DNA of 64,000 bases, from contig NZ_BQXO01000001.1 of NCBI RefSeq assembly GCF_045862785.1, forward strand, positions 1 to 64,000, given 5' to 3'. Under the pieces are notes generated by a model. The model searched no databases and was not told where the DNA came from. It saw only the letters and a program-made list of their open reading frames with translations. The position numbers were made by a program, and so were the translations under genes. Shown here piece by piece: positions 22,379 to 31,453 of this stretch (position 1 is the first letter of the stretch; each line of letters starts with the position of its first letter). The DNA is from Furfurilactobacillus curtus. Lineage in GTDB: Bacteria; Bacillota; Bacilli; Lactobacillales; Lactobacillaceae.

Positions 22379-23063
22379 GGGCGCTATTTCAAGCGAAGAT
22401 GATGTTGATGTTTACCAATTGTTTGGTTACCAGACAGTTACCCCGTCTGATTTGTCTGATGCATTATCGCAGGCAAGCGGACAGGACGTTGTTTTGGAGA
22501 TTAATAGCACTGGCGGTGATGTATTTGCTGGTAGCGAGATGGCAACAGCCATTAAGAACTATTCCGGCAGCATTGTCACTAACATCGTTGGGATTGCTGC
22601 TTCTGCAGCATCGGTAGTTGCTTTGGCAGGAGACAGAGTCGAGATGGCACCAACAGCTCAGCTGATGATTCACAGGGCGTCAACGTCAGCCAACGGCAAT
22701 GTTGATGCATTAAATTCAGCAGGCCAATCGTTAGACAGTATTGACCAATCATTGGTTGATGTTTATGTAGCAAAAACCGGTATGAGTCCAAGTGATGTGT
22801 ACAACATGATGGTTAACGAGACATGGATCAATGCCAAAGATGCTGTTGAGAAAGGGTTCGCCGATGACATCATGTTTGATACAGCACCAGCAGTTACAAA
22901 CAGCGTTTTGCCACTAACAACTGACATGATTCACCGTGTTAAATCATTAATGGTAAAAGCAAACAGTCAGCCAACTGAAAGCCAGCCTAAGGATGATGGA
23001 AAGAAAACCATTAATCCTAAGCTGACTTTGTTGTTAGGCATTAAAAATAAGGAGGCCAAATAA
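22356..23063 (+). CDS. ClpP-like head maturation protease
   Basis: 235 aa from the ATG at 22356 after AAAGGAGGTGA; a longer in-frame reading to 22284 lies inside the portal gene and is rejected. Serine-protease (Clp/S14) fold: LEINSTGGDVFAGSEM, nucleophile S83 in GIAASAAS, H106 in LMIHRAS. It cleaves the N-terminal scaffold segment of the capsid protein encoded next. The tail after residue 195 is Lys-rich and disordered. Confidence 0.94.
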   Translation: MAVTVPIKGAISSEDDVDVYQLFGYQTVTPSDLSDALSQASGQDVVLEINSTGGDVFAGSEMATAIKNYSGSIVTNIVGIAASAASVVALAGDRVEMAPTAQLMIHRASTSANGNVDALNSAGQSLDSIDQSLVDVYVAKTGMSPSDVYNMMVNETWINAKDAVEKGFADDIMFDTAPAVTNSVLPLTTDMIHRVKSLMVKANSQPTESQPKDDGKKTINPKLTLLLGIKNKEAK

Positions 23064-24304
23064 TGGCTAGTGTAAACGATTTAAACACCGCGTGGATTTC
23101 AGCGGGACAAAAGGTAACGGATTTACAAGACGAGTCGCAAAAGATGGCGGTTGCCTTGGCATCTGATCCGTCTTCTTATACGGAAGATGACGTTAATAAA
23201 GTAATGGATGATTTGAAGGCTGCTAAAACCGCTCGAGATTTTGCAAAGTCATCGTTGGATGACGCTAAAGCTGAAGCGGAGGCAGAAAAGCCAGCTGACA
23301 TTACGGACAAAAAGGTAAACATCATTAAGAAAACGACTAAGGCCCAAGACTTTGTCCACAATTTTGTTGATCTGGCTACGGGCAAGAAGCGGATTACGGA
23401 TTTGGTAACTTCCGGCAACACTGACGGTGATACGTCCAATGCAGGGCTGACGATCCCACCTGATATTCAGACCAATATCAACGAGCTCAAGCGTCAATAT
23501 GCGTCACTCGAACAATACGTCCAGGTTGAGAATGTTTCTACTCCTACTGGGTCACGCGTGTATGAGCCTTTTGAAACAATCACACCTCTGGCAAATCTTG
23601 ATGATGAGGATGCGCTTATTGGTGACAACGATGATCCCAAGCTGACACAAATCAAATACACAATTCATCGGTATGCTGGTATTTCTACAATGCCGAACAC
23701 TTTGCTTAATGACAGCAATCAAAATATTCAAGCGTGGATTGAACAATTTGTTTCTCGTAAGGATGTTGTGACGCGCAACGGTGTCATCATTTCAGCAATG
23801 AACAACGCTCCTAAGAAGCCAACAATTGCTAAGTTTGACGACATTTTGGATATGATCTACACAGCCGTTGACCCGGCTATCCAGTCCACATCGGTTTTGA
23901 TGACCAATGTTAGCGGGTTTGCACAGTTGGCAAAGGTTAAGGACGCCATGGGCCAGTATCTTATTCAGGCCAACGTTGTTCCTGACATGCCTTACAGCAT
24001 TCGTGGCCATCAGGTGGTTGTCATCTCTGATCGTTGGCTGCCAAGTGCAGGCACCGCTTCTGCACCAGTTTATCCGTTGTATTATGGCGATCTTTCTCAG
24101 GCTGCCACACTGTTTGACCGTCAACAGATGAGCTTGGTTGTCACCAACATTGGCGCTGGTGCGTTTGAGCATGATCAGACTAAGCTGCGTGTCATTGACC
24201 GCTTTGATGTGAAAGCAACTGATGCTGATGCCTTTGTAGCTGGATCGTTCTCCACAATTGCTGACCAGCAAGCAAACTTCCCAGCAGCTAGCGCAGGTAA
24301 ATAA
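23063..24304 (+). CDS. Major capsid protein (HK97 family)
   Basis: 413 aa. The N-terminal 110 residues are a charged helical delta/scaffolding domain (SLDDAKAEAEAEKPAD), expected to be removed by the protease. The HK97 fold starts near TSNAGLTIPPDIQTNINELK and ends near LRVIDRFDVKATDADAFVAG. Overlaps the protease gene by one base (TAATG). A hairpin without T-run (24312-24357) follows the gene. Confidence 0.95.
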   Translation: MASVNDLNTAWISAGQKVTDLQDESQKMAVALASDPSSYTEDDVNKVMDDLKAAKTARDFAKSSLDDAKAEAEAEKPADITDKKVNIIKKTTKAQDFVHNFVDLATGKKRITDLVTSGNTDGDTSNAGLTIPPDIQTNINELKRQYASLEQYVQVENVSTPTGSRVYEPFETITPLANLDDEDALIGDNDDPKLTQIKYTIHRYAGISTMPNTLLNDSNQNIQAWIEQFVSRKDVVTRNGVIISAMNNAPKKPTIAKFDDILDMIYTAVDPAIQSTSVLMTNVSGFAQLAKVKDAMGQYLIQANVVPDMPYSIRGHQVVVISDRWLPSAGTASAPVYPLYYGDLSQAATLFDRQQMSLVVTNIGAGAFEHDQTKLRVIDRFDVKATDADAFVAGSFSTIADQQANFPAASAGK

Positions 24305-24376
24305 TTTTAAAAGGTCGCCTATGAAATAAACAGTTTGCTGATCGACTGGCAGGCGGCCAATTAAGGAGATGAAGTA

Positions 24377-24685
24377 ATGGCTGATAATGACAGCTTTCAA
24401 CCTGATATTGTTACTGACCTAATGGCAGAACTTAATCTTGATGATGCCGAAAAGACAACCATTACAAATCTGGTTGCTGGTGCTACGGGTGTAGTAACAA
24501 GCTCAGTAGGAGTTCTCGATGAATCCGATCCGATTGCAAAACTTGCCATTAAGACAATGGTTACACAGCAATATTATGACCGCGCTCTTGAAAACGGACT
24601 ATCACAAGGAGTTCTGATGATGTTACTCCATTTGCAGGCCAATCAGCCGGAAAATTCATACAGTGGTGATGCTGATGGCAACTAA
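24377..24685 (+). CDS. Head-tail connector protein (gp6-like)
   Basis: 102 aa, mostly helical, with SD AAGGAG. The pattern DLMAELNLDDAEKTTITNLV, AKLAIKTMVTQQYYDRALE is typical of the HK97 gp6-like connector (phage DNA-packaging protein) that caps the portal. Overlaps the head-closure gene. Confidence 0.85.
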   Translation: MADNDSFQPDIVTDLMAELNLDDAEKTTITNLVAGATGVVTSSVGVLDESDPIAKLAIKTMVTQQYYDRALENGLSQGVLMMLLHLQANQPENSYSGDADGN

Positions 24686-25019
24686 TTTCAAACCGAGTGA
24701 TTTCAGCCGCAAGGTTGATTTCGGTTCTCCACAATCGCACAAGACTGGTGCCGGCATCAATGTCACTAGCTTTGTTCTGGCTTATAGCCTGCACTTCAAA
24801 CAGCAGAAACGAACACTCACACAGCAGTACACGCTTGTGGGAACACGTTTGGATAATTCAATCACAGTTATTGTCAGGCACGATATACGTAACGCAAGCC
24901 AACAGCAGGCAAGAATAGATGGCATCGTGTATGACATTTCAGACATTAGCCCGGACGACAGTAATGATGCTATTCGTTATGACTATCTAACCCTGGTCAA
25001 AACAACTAAGGGGGCATAA
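24675..25019 (+). CDS. Head closure / head-tail adaptor protein
   Basis: 114 aa from the ATG at 24675. Beta-barrel pattern of the SPP1 gp16-like adaptor family: FGSPQSHKTGAGINVTSFVL, QYTLVGTRLDNSITVIVRHD, IDGIVYDISDISPDDSNDAI. It joins the connector to the tail. Confidence 0.85.
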   Translation: MATNFKPSDFSRKVDFGSPQSHKTGAGINVTSFVLAYSLHFKQQKRTLTQQYTLVGTRLDNSITVIVRHDIRNASQQQARIDGIVYDISDISPDDSNDAIRYDYLTLVKTTKGA

Positions 25020-25021
25020 CC

Positions 25022-25441
25022 ATGGATATGGATGAGGCACTTGGTCAATGGCTTAAGCAAGTATCAAAGGCTGCCGAATTGTCTATTAGCGACCAAGAAA
25101 AGATTACCAAGGCTGGTGCTGATGTTTACGCTAAGAAACTAGCAGAGACCACCAAAGAAAAACACCCAAATACTAAGGGAGACGGCGGTAAGTATGGGCA
25201 TTTGAGCGAAGACATCAGTAGTGCTGCGGGAGATATTGACGGTGACCATAATGGAAGTTCAACGGTTGGCTTTGGTAATAAAGCATTCATTGCAGGCTTC
25301 TTGAATGATGGAACCAAGTATATTCGTGCTGACCATTTTGTTGATAATGCCCGTGACGATGCCAAAGATGCTGTATTTGCCGCTGAAGCTGAGAAATATC
25401 AGGCAATGATTGCCAAAGCGAATGGTGGTGGGGATGAATGA
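25022..25441 (+). CDS. HK97 gp10-like tail completion protein
   Basis: 139 aa, SD AAGGGGG. Features of the HK97-gp10 family: KITKAGADVYAKKLAETTKE, HLSEDISSAAGD, STVGFGNKAFIAGFLNDGTK, DHFVDNARDDAKD. It terminates the tail tube at the head-proximal end. ATGA overlap with the next gene. Confidence 0.88.
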   Translation: MDMDEALGQWLKQVSKAAELSISDQEKITKAGADVYAKKLAETTKEKHPNTKGDGGKYGHLSEDISSAAGDIDGDHNGSSTVGFGNKAFIAGFLNDGTKYIRADHFVDNARDDAKDAVFAAEAEKYQAMIAKANGGGDE

Positions 25442-25809
25442 GCGCCGTAGATGATGCGGTAACAATGCTTAGCCAAGCCGGGATTGCCAGTATTGATGCG
25501 GTTGAAGGCAACAATCTGCCGCAAGAATTAGTCGACAGCCTTAAAAAAACTGTTGTGTTGATTACTGATGCTGCAAATGATCCAACTGCATATGGCGACA
25601 ACGATTTCTGGGCATTAAATCAGGAAGTAGAAGTACAGATTTGGTACTCACAACTGCTTGATTCTGACCCCGAAACCATTGAGATAGCCATGATGAAGGC
25701 TTTTACTCATCAACATTGGCAGGTAGCCGCGGTTAGACAACGCACATTAGACCCCGACACACAGCAACTTTTTAACACGTTTTATTTCAGCAGAACAAAG
25801 AATATTTAG
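25438..25809 (+). CDS. DUF806 family tail-component protein
   Basis: 123 aa. DUF806 pattern: an N-terminal helix, LPQELVDSLKKTVVLITDA, NDFWALNQEVEVQIWYSQ and a C-terminal FNTFYFSRTK. These proteins lie between gp10-like and tail-tube genes in siphoviruses of lactobacilli and probably act in the tail terminator. Confidence 0.85.
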   Translation: MSAVDDAVTMLSQAGIASIDAVEGNNLPQELVDSLKKTVVLITDAANDPTAYGDNDFWALNQEVEVQIWYSQLLDSDPETIEIAMMKAFTHQHWQVAAVRQRTLDPDTQQLFNTFYFSRTKNI

Positions 25810-25820
25810 GAGGAATTCAA

Positions 25821-26477
25821 ATGGCAACAGTAGGTTTATATCAAATCAAGTTAGCTTTGGTAGATGAATCACAAAAGTTAATTTCTGGTACTGGGGCAGG
25901 ATTAGGCACAGACGGTATCTATACTGTCGATCACAAAGATTTAGGTACTAAAACTGCCAACATTACAGGCTTAGCAGGCACCATTACTAAGATCTATGGC
26001 AACAACAACGTCCAAGACGTTACCGTTGGTACTTCAGAACCATCAGTAGCTTTGGATATTAACAACTTGGATTACAAAACCAAGCAGCAAATCAAAGGCT
26101 TTGTCAGTGATAGCAAGGGCGGCTATACGGATGAGGATTTGAAGGCTCATGTGGCCTTACTTATTACCACTCAAACCATTGACCGTTTACACTTTTTCTA
26201 TTATGGCTTTGGCGATGGCATCATGACCGAAACCGCAGCTAACATTCAGACTGATGCGGCAGCAGAACTACGTGTAGATGACACTTTGACTTACACAGCG
26301 CTGTCTACTATGGCCTTTAATAATCAGCCATACAAGATTTATAGCGATCTTGATAGCGGGTTTGATAAAGCCAACATGTACAAAGAAGTGTTCGGCGGAT
26401 ACGTATTGCCGGAAAGTTCAACAGGATCTGGTACCACTACAACTCCAGCGGGTACCACTAAAACTCCAGCTCCATAA
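25821..26477 (+). CDS. Major tail (tube) protein, phi13 type
   Basis: 218 aa, SD AGGAGG. Matches the phi13/TTP_1-type major tail protein: VGLYQIKLALVDESQKLISG, GLGTDGIYTVDHKDLGTKTA, TTQTIDRLHFFYYGFGDG. It forms the tail tube. The last 20 residues are a Gly/Thr/Pro-rich low-complexity tail (GTTTTPAGTTKTPAP), possibly surface-exposed. Confidence 0.92.
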   Translation: MATVGLYQIKLALVDESQKLISGTGAGLGTDGIYTVDHKDLGTKTANITGLAGTITKIYGNNNVQDVTVGTSEPSVALDINNLDYKTKQQIKGFVSDSKGGYTDEDLKAHVALLITTQTIDRLHFFYYGFGDGIMTETAANIQTDAAAELRVDDTLTYTALSTMAFNNQPYKIYSDLDSGFDKANMYKEVFGGYVLPESSTGSGTTTTPAGTTKTPAP

Positions 26478-26621
26478 TGATGGCACAATTTCATAGTAAC
26501 AACTGATTAATGGCTCACGAACGTGCGCTATTTTTTTATGCTCAAAAGTCGCTTTCTGGTGAACTTGGTGGTGTCCGATTCACCACAGCGACCTTATCAA
26601 ATAAAAAGGATGGTATTACCA
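26478..26621 (+). terminator. Intergenic region with terminator after the major tail gene
   Basis: A hairpin (GGCTCACG/CGTGCGC type stem with one mismatch, about 26512-26532) is followed by TATTTTTTTATG. It could set tail-tube mRNA levels above those of downstream genes. A second small hairpin (GGTGAAC...TTCACC) lies before the chaperone gene. Confidence 0.5.
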
Positions 26622-26972
26622 ATGAAAATTAAAGTTAGTCAACTTAGCAATCGTGTACACGAAGTTAAAACCAGCAATCGCAACATGGAAAAGATGTATG
26701 ATCTGCAATTAATGATGGCCAAGGCTGATGATATTGCCGATATGGAACCGGTAGAAATTATTAAGGTTCAACGCGATATGTTACATGACTCAATCGACTT
26801 CTTGACTACCGTTTTAAACCTGAACAAGCAAGAAATTGAAAAACTTGGGGATTTAGAATTCGCTGAAACTATTCAGGCAGTTAATTACACTTTTGAACGC
26901 ATGATGGGCATGAGTGATGAGGATATTGACTTAGCTGCCAAGAAGCAGGATGCCAGCAAAAGCAAAGATTAA
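26622..26972 (+). CDS. Tail assembly chaperone, first frame (gpG-like)
   Basis: 116 aa from the ATG at 26622. Helical acidic protein (VSQLSNRVHEVKTSNRNMEK, EVEIIKVQRDM-type segment, FERMMGMSDEDIDLAAKK). By position (tail tube, then tape measure) it is the lambda gpG analogue. Its last codons overlap the second chaperone frame, and a longer gpGT product is expected by frameshifting near AAAAGC at 26958. A C-terminal lysine/serine run precedes the stop. Confidence 0.85.
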   Translation: MKIKVSQLSNRVHEVKTSNRNMEKMYDLQLMMAKADDIADMEPVEIIKVQRDMLHDSIDFLTTVLNLNKQEIEKLGDLEFAETIQAVNYTFERMMGMSDEDIDLAAKKQDASKSKD

Positions 26973-27180
26973 CCCAGCCGTCAAAGTTTATGAGCTTGAA
27001 AATCAGCTACAGGACTTTAGATGGATGAAAAAGCAAGCAGTCATGTATTTCCACTGGTCAATGCAGGATTTTGATGATGCTGATTATTTTGAAATGCTGG
27101 AAATGATGTCCGCCAAGGATAAGAAAGATCGGCCAGTTGATCCGGCAATCATGTGGAAGCAATACAAAGAGAAAGGGTGA
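26950..27180 (+). CDS. Tail assembly chaperone, second frame (gpT-like)
   Basis: 76-aa frame (KVYELENQLQDFRWMKKQAV, MYFHWSMQDFDDADYFEMLE) typical of the gpT part that contacts the tape measure protein. It lies in the +1 frame relative to the gpG-like gene with a 23-bp overlap. It could be reached by +1 slippage of tRNA-Lys on AAAA (26958-26961), or by initiation at its own ATG (AAGCAGG upstream). Only the shifted product would match the gpG/gpGT system of other phages. Confidence 0.8.
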   Translation: MPAKAKINPAVKVYELENQLQDFRWMKKQAVMYFHWSMQDFDDADYFEMLEMMSAKDKKDRPVDPAIMWKQYKEKG

Positions 27181-27185
27181 TTGAA

Positions 27186-30100
27186 GTGGCACAACAAATT
27201 AATGCAACAATGAGCACCAAGATTGCCCTTGATCTATTGTCGGCAAGCGAATCCGTTAAATCATTAACAGCGGTCGTTCGTTCGAGTCAAAATGCTTGGA
27301 AAGCTCAAGAAGCGGAGATGAAATCTGCTGGTGATGCAGTTGGCGCTGCTCAAGCTAAGTATGACGGCTTGGGTAAGTCTATTGATTCACAGCAGGCTAA
27401 GATTGACGCTCTAAAAGCCAAACAAGCTGAGTTGAAGGGCAATACTGCCGATGTTGCTCAACAGTTTTTAAAGTATCAGCAACAAATTGATGGTGCCACT
27501 AAGCAGCTGGCCAGTATGCAGTATCAACAAGACCGTGCCAAGCAAGCAATGGACTATCAAAAGTCCGGTTTGGCTGGCCTACAACAAGAATACACAGCTG
27601 CTGCACGTGCCAATCAGGTTTATGTTGAACGCTTACAGGCTGAAGGCAATCAGCAAGAAGCAAACAAGGCCAAAATGGATGGCTATAAGTCTTCCATTAC
27701 CAATCTTAATGAGCAACTGTCTAAACAGTCAGCTGAACTAGATAAAATTGCCAGTGCTAGTGGCAAAGACTCCGATGCTTGGAGAACACAGAAGACGCGT
27801 GTTGATGAAACAGCTACCAGTTTAGCAAAAGCTAAGTCTTCTATGACTGGCCTGCAAACTGAAATGGATAAGGCTAACCCATCTGTTTTCAACAGAGTTA
27901 AGGAAGCTATATCGGGGACAAACAAGCAAGCCGAAAAGACACCGGGTTTGCTTCACAAAATTGTTGAGGGTGGCTTAATCACCAACGCCATCACAAGCGG
28001 CTGGCAACGTCTAAGTTCAAGCATTACCGACACGGTAAAGTCTGGGCTAGAACTTAACGAGGCCGGAGAAAAGCTAAATATGACGTGGGAGAACATGGGT
28101 AAGTCAGCCAATGATATCCAGATTCTTTCCGGCCAAATGTCGTACTTACGCAGTGAGACTGGTGCAACCGGTGGCGAAATTAACAACATGCAAACCACCG
28201 TTGATACCATGACGCATGGTGTCACAGATAAAACTCTTGTCATTAGTGCTGGTATTGCCAGCATTGCCACGGCTTCGCACAAAGGCGGAGACGGCATGGA
28301 TTCCTTGTCTAAAGCGATGACACGTGTCGTTGCTTCAGGCAATTTAACAACAACTAACCTTGCCAAACTTGAAAAGCAGGCTCCTACCTTAGGTGCACAA
28401 TTAGCCAAAGCTGCCGGAGTCAGTCAGGATTCATTTGCCAAAATGGTTGCTGACGGGAAAATCAAGTCTGACGACTTCATGAACTTGGTTTATAAAGTTG
28501 GGACAACAAGCAAGAACACATTTGACCAATTTGGAAAAACTAGTGAAGGTGCCCTTGCGCAGCTGTCCGGTAGTTGGACATCCATCAAGGCTAAAATGGC
28601 AGCACCATTGCTTGATGTTAAGAATAGTGGCATGCAATCACTTGCTGGGATTTTGACATCATCTGTTGTTCAAAGTGCCGCTACTACACTAGGTAAAGGG
28701 CTGGCAACTATTGCTAATTGGGCCAAGAACGTTCTGGACTATGTTTCCGCACACAAAAAAGATGTTACTGGTATTGCCGGAGATATGTGGGACATTGCCA
28801 AAATTGCTGGTGAAGAAGTCTGGTCCTTGTTTAAAACCGCAATCAAAGACATTGCTGGTTGGCTAAATGTCGGTGGTTCCAATGCAAAGACGATGAAAGA
28901 CCCGCTAAAAGCTATCCATGATGTGTTAGATGATATTGTCAAAAACAAATCTGGTATTCAAACTACCGTCAAAGTAATTGCGGGTTTGTGGATGACAAAA
29001 AAAGCACTGGAATTTGCAGCAGGATTGGGTCATGTGTACAGCGGTCTGAAAGCGCTGGGTGATACTAAACTAGCTCAATCAATCCTGTCCAACTTCAGTA
29101 AACTGAACATTGGCAGCAAGCTAGCTAAAATTGCAGTCCCCGTTGCGATTGCTTATGACGCGATTAGTGACATAAAGAATTTAACAAAAGCATTTGGTAA
29201 GAATGGCACTGTGGGACAAAAGTTTTCTGCTGTTGGTGAATCTGCCGGGACACTGATTGGTGGTGGCATCGGTGCTTTCTTTGGTGGCCCTTTAGGCGCA
29301 GCGGTTGGTGCCACAATTGGCAAAGTGGCTGGTAAATGGGCCGGCGATGCCGCTAAGAAGTTTACTGATGGCTGGAATGCTAAGAAAAAGCCAGCTAATA
29401 GTTGGCTAGGTGGTCTTGGCTGGGATGCTCGTCAAATGACTAACAATGTAGTCAAATGGTGGGATGGCATTAACAAGTCCACTGATGCGGCTCAAAAAAA
29501 GCAGCAGAAACAGCAAGAGGCAGCCAATAAGCAGGCGCAAAAAGACTGGAATGGATTTTGGAACGATGTTGGCAAGGGCTGGACTGGATTTTGGAATGAT
29601 GTAAACAAGAAAAATTCTATTGCACAACAGCAACAGCAAAAACAGCAAGACGCAGCTAATAAGCAGATAAAGAAAGATTGGGATAGTTTTTGGAGCAATG
29701 CAAGCAATGGCTGGAACAACTTTTGGTCAGATACTTCAAAAAATGCCAAAAACGGTATGAATGATACAAAATCATGGATTGATAGTGCCAATGCCAGGAT
29801 CCACAAAGGCTGGGATAACTTCTGGTCAGACACCTCGCAAAATTGGAACGGATTTTGGGGAACTGTTGGTAAAAATGCTCAAAGTGGAATGTCAACAGTC
29901 CATGGCTGGATTAATGACGGCAACAGCAAAATAGATTCCGGATGGCGTTCCATGTGGTCAGGACTCAAGTCTTTCTTCGACAACATATGGGATGGCATTA
30001 AAAATGCTGCAGCAGATGGCATGAATGCTGTTATCAACGTTATTAATGGCGCTATCAGCGGTATCAACTGGGTTTGGCAAAAGTTTACTGGCAAAGATGC

Positions 30101-31292
30101 TCTACACAAACTGTCACCTGTTCATTTCTCACAAGGTGGTATAGTTGAGCGCAAGATGCACATGGTCATGGTCAACGATGGTGCTGGAGAAGACTGGAAA
30201 GAGCTTTACCAGTTGCCTAATGGTCAAGTCGGCATGTCTCAAAAGCGCAATGCCACAGGATTACTGCCAGAAGGCACACGCGTTTTCAATGGTAAAGAAA
30301 CCAAAGCCATCATGAATATGGCTGGCGTTGAACATTACGACTTAGGTGGTGTAATTGGCGGTGTTGGCAAATTCTTTTCTGGTGCTTGGGACAAGTTGGA
30401 GGCCGTTGGTGATTGGCTTGCTAACCCAGTCGGGAAAGTAACCAATTTAATCAAGTCAAGTATTAGCGGCATTTCCGGTGGTGTTGAAATGTTTAGCAAC
30501 TTAGCCGGTGGTGTTATTAACAAATTAACAGGCAGTGTTGTTGATTGGTTTAAAAAAGAACTGAAAAAGTTGCAAGACACACTAGGTGATGGTGGCGGAG
30601 GTAAGGGTGCTCCGTCCGGTGCTGGTGTTGAGCGCTGGGCCGGTCAAGTTAAAGAAGCACTGGCAGCTAATGGGTTAAGTACTAGTGATTCAATGGTTAA
30701 CCGTGTGTTACGGCAAATTCAAACAGAATCACGTGGTAACGAAAAAGCACGGCAAGCTGGTGCAGATCCAGATGGTGATGGTAGTGGCCCAGCACTGGGG
30801 TTAATGCAAACCAAAAGGGGTACGTTTCTTGCTAATGCTTTTCCAGGACATGGTGATATTTTCAATGGCTATGATGATATTCTTGCTGGATTGCGCTATG
30901 CCAAAGCACGTTATGGTTCAAGCCTTTCATTTTTAGGTAATGGTCACGGTTACGCCAATGGTGGTTTGATCACACAGCCAATCCATGCGCTTGTTGGCGA
31001 AGATGGCCCAGAAACAATCTTGCCATTAACCAAAACAAGCCGTGCTTGGCAGCTGTTGGGACAGGCTGTCAACCAAATTAACGGCGGTGCGACTACGGTA
31101 GGCACCACTGATAATTCAGATGTGCTGGCCAAGATGAACACAAAGTTTGACCAGTTGCTGACAATGTTTGCTCAGCTTTTGGGCTTGTCGGCCGACCAAA
31201 TCACAGCCATCCGTAATAGCGGCATAGACATGCCAACGATGTACAAAAAGATGGCTAAAGACCAACGTTTGCATGACATGCAGGTGTTTTAA
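27186..31292 (+). CDS. Tape measure protein with lytic transglycosylase-like domain
   Basis: 1368 aa from the GTG at 27186 (AAAGGGTGA upstream); the reading frame is open further upstream. Residues 20-230 are Gln/Ala-rich coiled coil; a tape-measure core follows (NMTWENMGKSANDIQILSGQ, GVSQDSFAKMVADGKIKSDD). A central Gly/Ala hydrophobic stretch (about 690-735) could insert in the host membrane. Tryptophan repeats (WNGFWNDVGKGW, WDSFWSNASNGW, WNNFWSDTSKN) span about 780-920. Near the C-terminus an SLT/lysozyme-like domain (QTESRGNEKA, GLMQTKRGTF) probably opens peptidoglycan during entry. The gene length should set the tail length. Confidence 0.95.
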   Translation: MAQQINATMSTKIALDLLSASESVKSLTAVVRSSQNAWKAQEAEMKSAGDAVGAAQAKYDGLGKSIDSQQAKIDALKAKQAELKGNTADVAQQFLKYQQQIDGATKQLASMQYQQDRAKQAMDYQKSGLAGLQQEYTAAARANQVYVERLQAEGNQQEANKAKMDGYKSSITNLNEQLSKQSAELDKIASASGKDSDAWRTQKTRVDETATSLAKAKSSMTGLQTEMDKANPSVFNRVKEAISGTNKQAEKTPGLLHKIVEGGLITNAITSGWQRLSSSITDTVKSGLELNEAGEKLNMTWENMGKSANDIQILSGQMSYLRSETGATGGEINNMQTTVDTMTHGVTDKTLVISAGIASIATASHKGGDGMDSLSKAMTRVVASGNLTTTNLAKLEKQAPTLGAQLAKAAGVSQDSFAKMVADGKIKSDDFMNLVYKVGTTSKNTFDQFGKTSEGALAQLSGSWTSIKAKMAAPLLDVKNSGMQSLAGILTSSVVQSAATTLGKGLATIANWAKNVLDYVSAHKKDVTGIAGDMWDIAKIAGEEVWSLFKTAIKDIAGWLNVGGSNAKTMKDPLKAIHDVLDDIVKNKSGIQTTVKVIAGLWMTKKALEFAAGLGHVYSGLKALGDTKLAQSILSNFSKLNIGSKLAKIAVPVAIAYDAISDIKNLTKAFGKNGTVGQKFSAVGESAGTLIGGGIGAFFGGPLGAAVGATIGKVAGKWAGDAAKKFTDGWNAKKKPANSWLGGLGWDARQMTNNVVKWWDGINKSTDAAQKKQQKQQEAANKQAQKDWNGFWNDVGKGWTGFWNDVNKKNSIAQQQQQKQQDAANKQIKKDWDSFWSNASNGWNNFWSDTSKNAKNGMNDTKSWIDSANARIHKGWDNFWSDTSQNWNGFWGTVGKNAQSGMSTVHGWINDGNSKIDSGWRSMWSGLKSFFDNIWDGIKNAAADGMNAVINVINGAISGINWVWQKFTGKDALHKLSPVHFSQGGIVERKMHMVMVNDGAGEDWKELYQLPNGQVGMSQKRNATGLLPEGTRVFNGKETKAIMNMAGVEHYDLGGVIGGVGKFFSGAWDKLEAVGDWLANPVGKVTNLIKSSISGISGGVEMFSNLAGGVINKLTGSVVDWFKKELKKLQDTLGDGGGGKGAPSGAGVERWAGQVKEALAANGLSTSDSMVNRVLRQIQTESRGNEKARQAGADPDGDGSGPALGLMQTKRGTFLANAFPGHGDIFNGYDDILAGLRYAKARYGSSLSFLGNGHGYANGGLITQPIHALVGEDGPETILPLTKTSRAWQLLGQAVNQINGGATTVGTTDNSDVLAKMNTKFDQLLTMFAQLLGLSADQITAIRNSGIDMPTMYKKMAKDQRLHDMQVF

Positions 31293-31310
31293 CATTAGGG
31301 GGGATGTAAA

Positions 31311-31441
31311 TTGAGTGAGCTTTACGTCAAAACAAACAGCAGCAAAACCAGCAACAGCCGCGCAGCACTAACGCTTTTGACACGCTATTAAGCTCCGTGC
31401 AACAACGAGGTCAGATTCTCAACAATCAAAGCCTTAGTTAG
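31311..31441 (+). pseudogene. Frameshifted small ORF between tape measure and dit
   Basis: A TTG start at 31311 (AGGGGGG upstream) gives LSELYVKTN in one frame, which stops at 31391. A second frame, lacking a start codon, reads ALRQNKQQQNQQQPRSTNAF, then DTLLSSVQQRGQILNNQSLS to TAG at 31439. A single-base deletion near 31318 would explain both: the intact protein would be about 43 aa and Gln-rich. Confidence 0.5.
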
Positions 31442-31453
31442 GAGGACTATTAA

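Noticed and set aside
23792..24400. 202-codon leftward frame opposite the capsid gene
   Set aside because: Antisense to an essential structural gene, no SD, and composition typical of a complementary-strand frame.
29406..29895. Leftward Ser/Leu/Cys-rich open frames opposite the tape measure gene
   Set aside because: Mirror images of the tryptophan-repeat coding region, without SD or phage-like composition.
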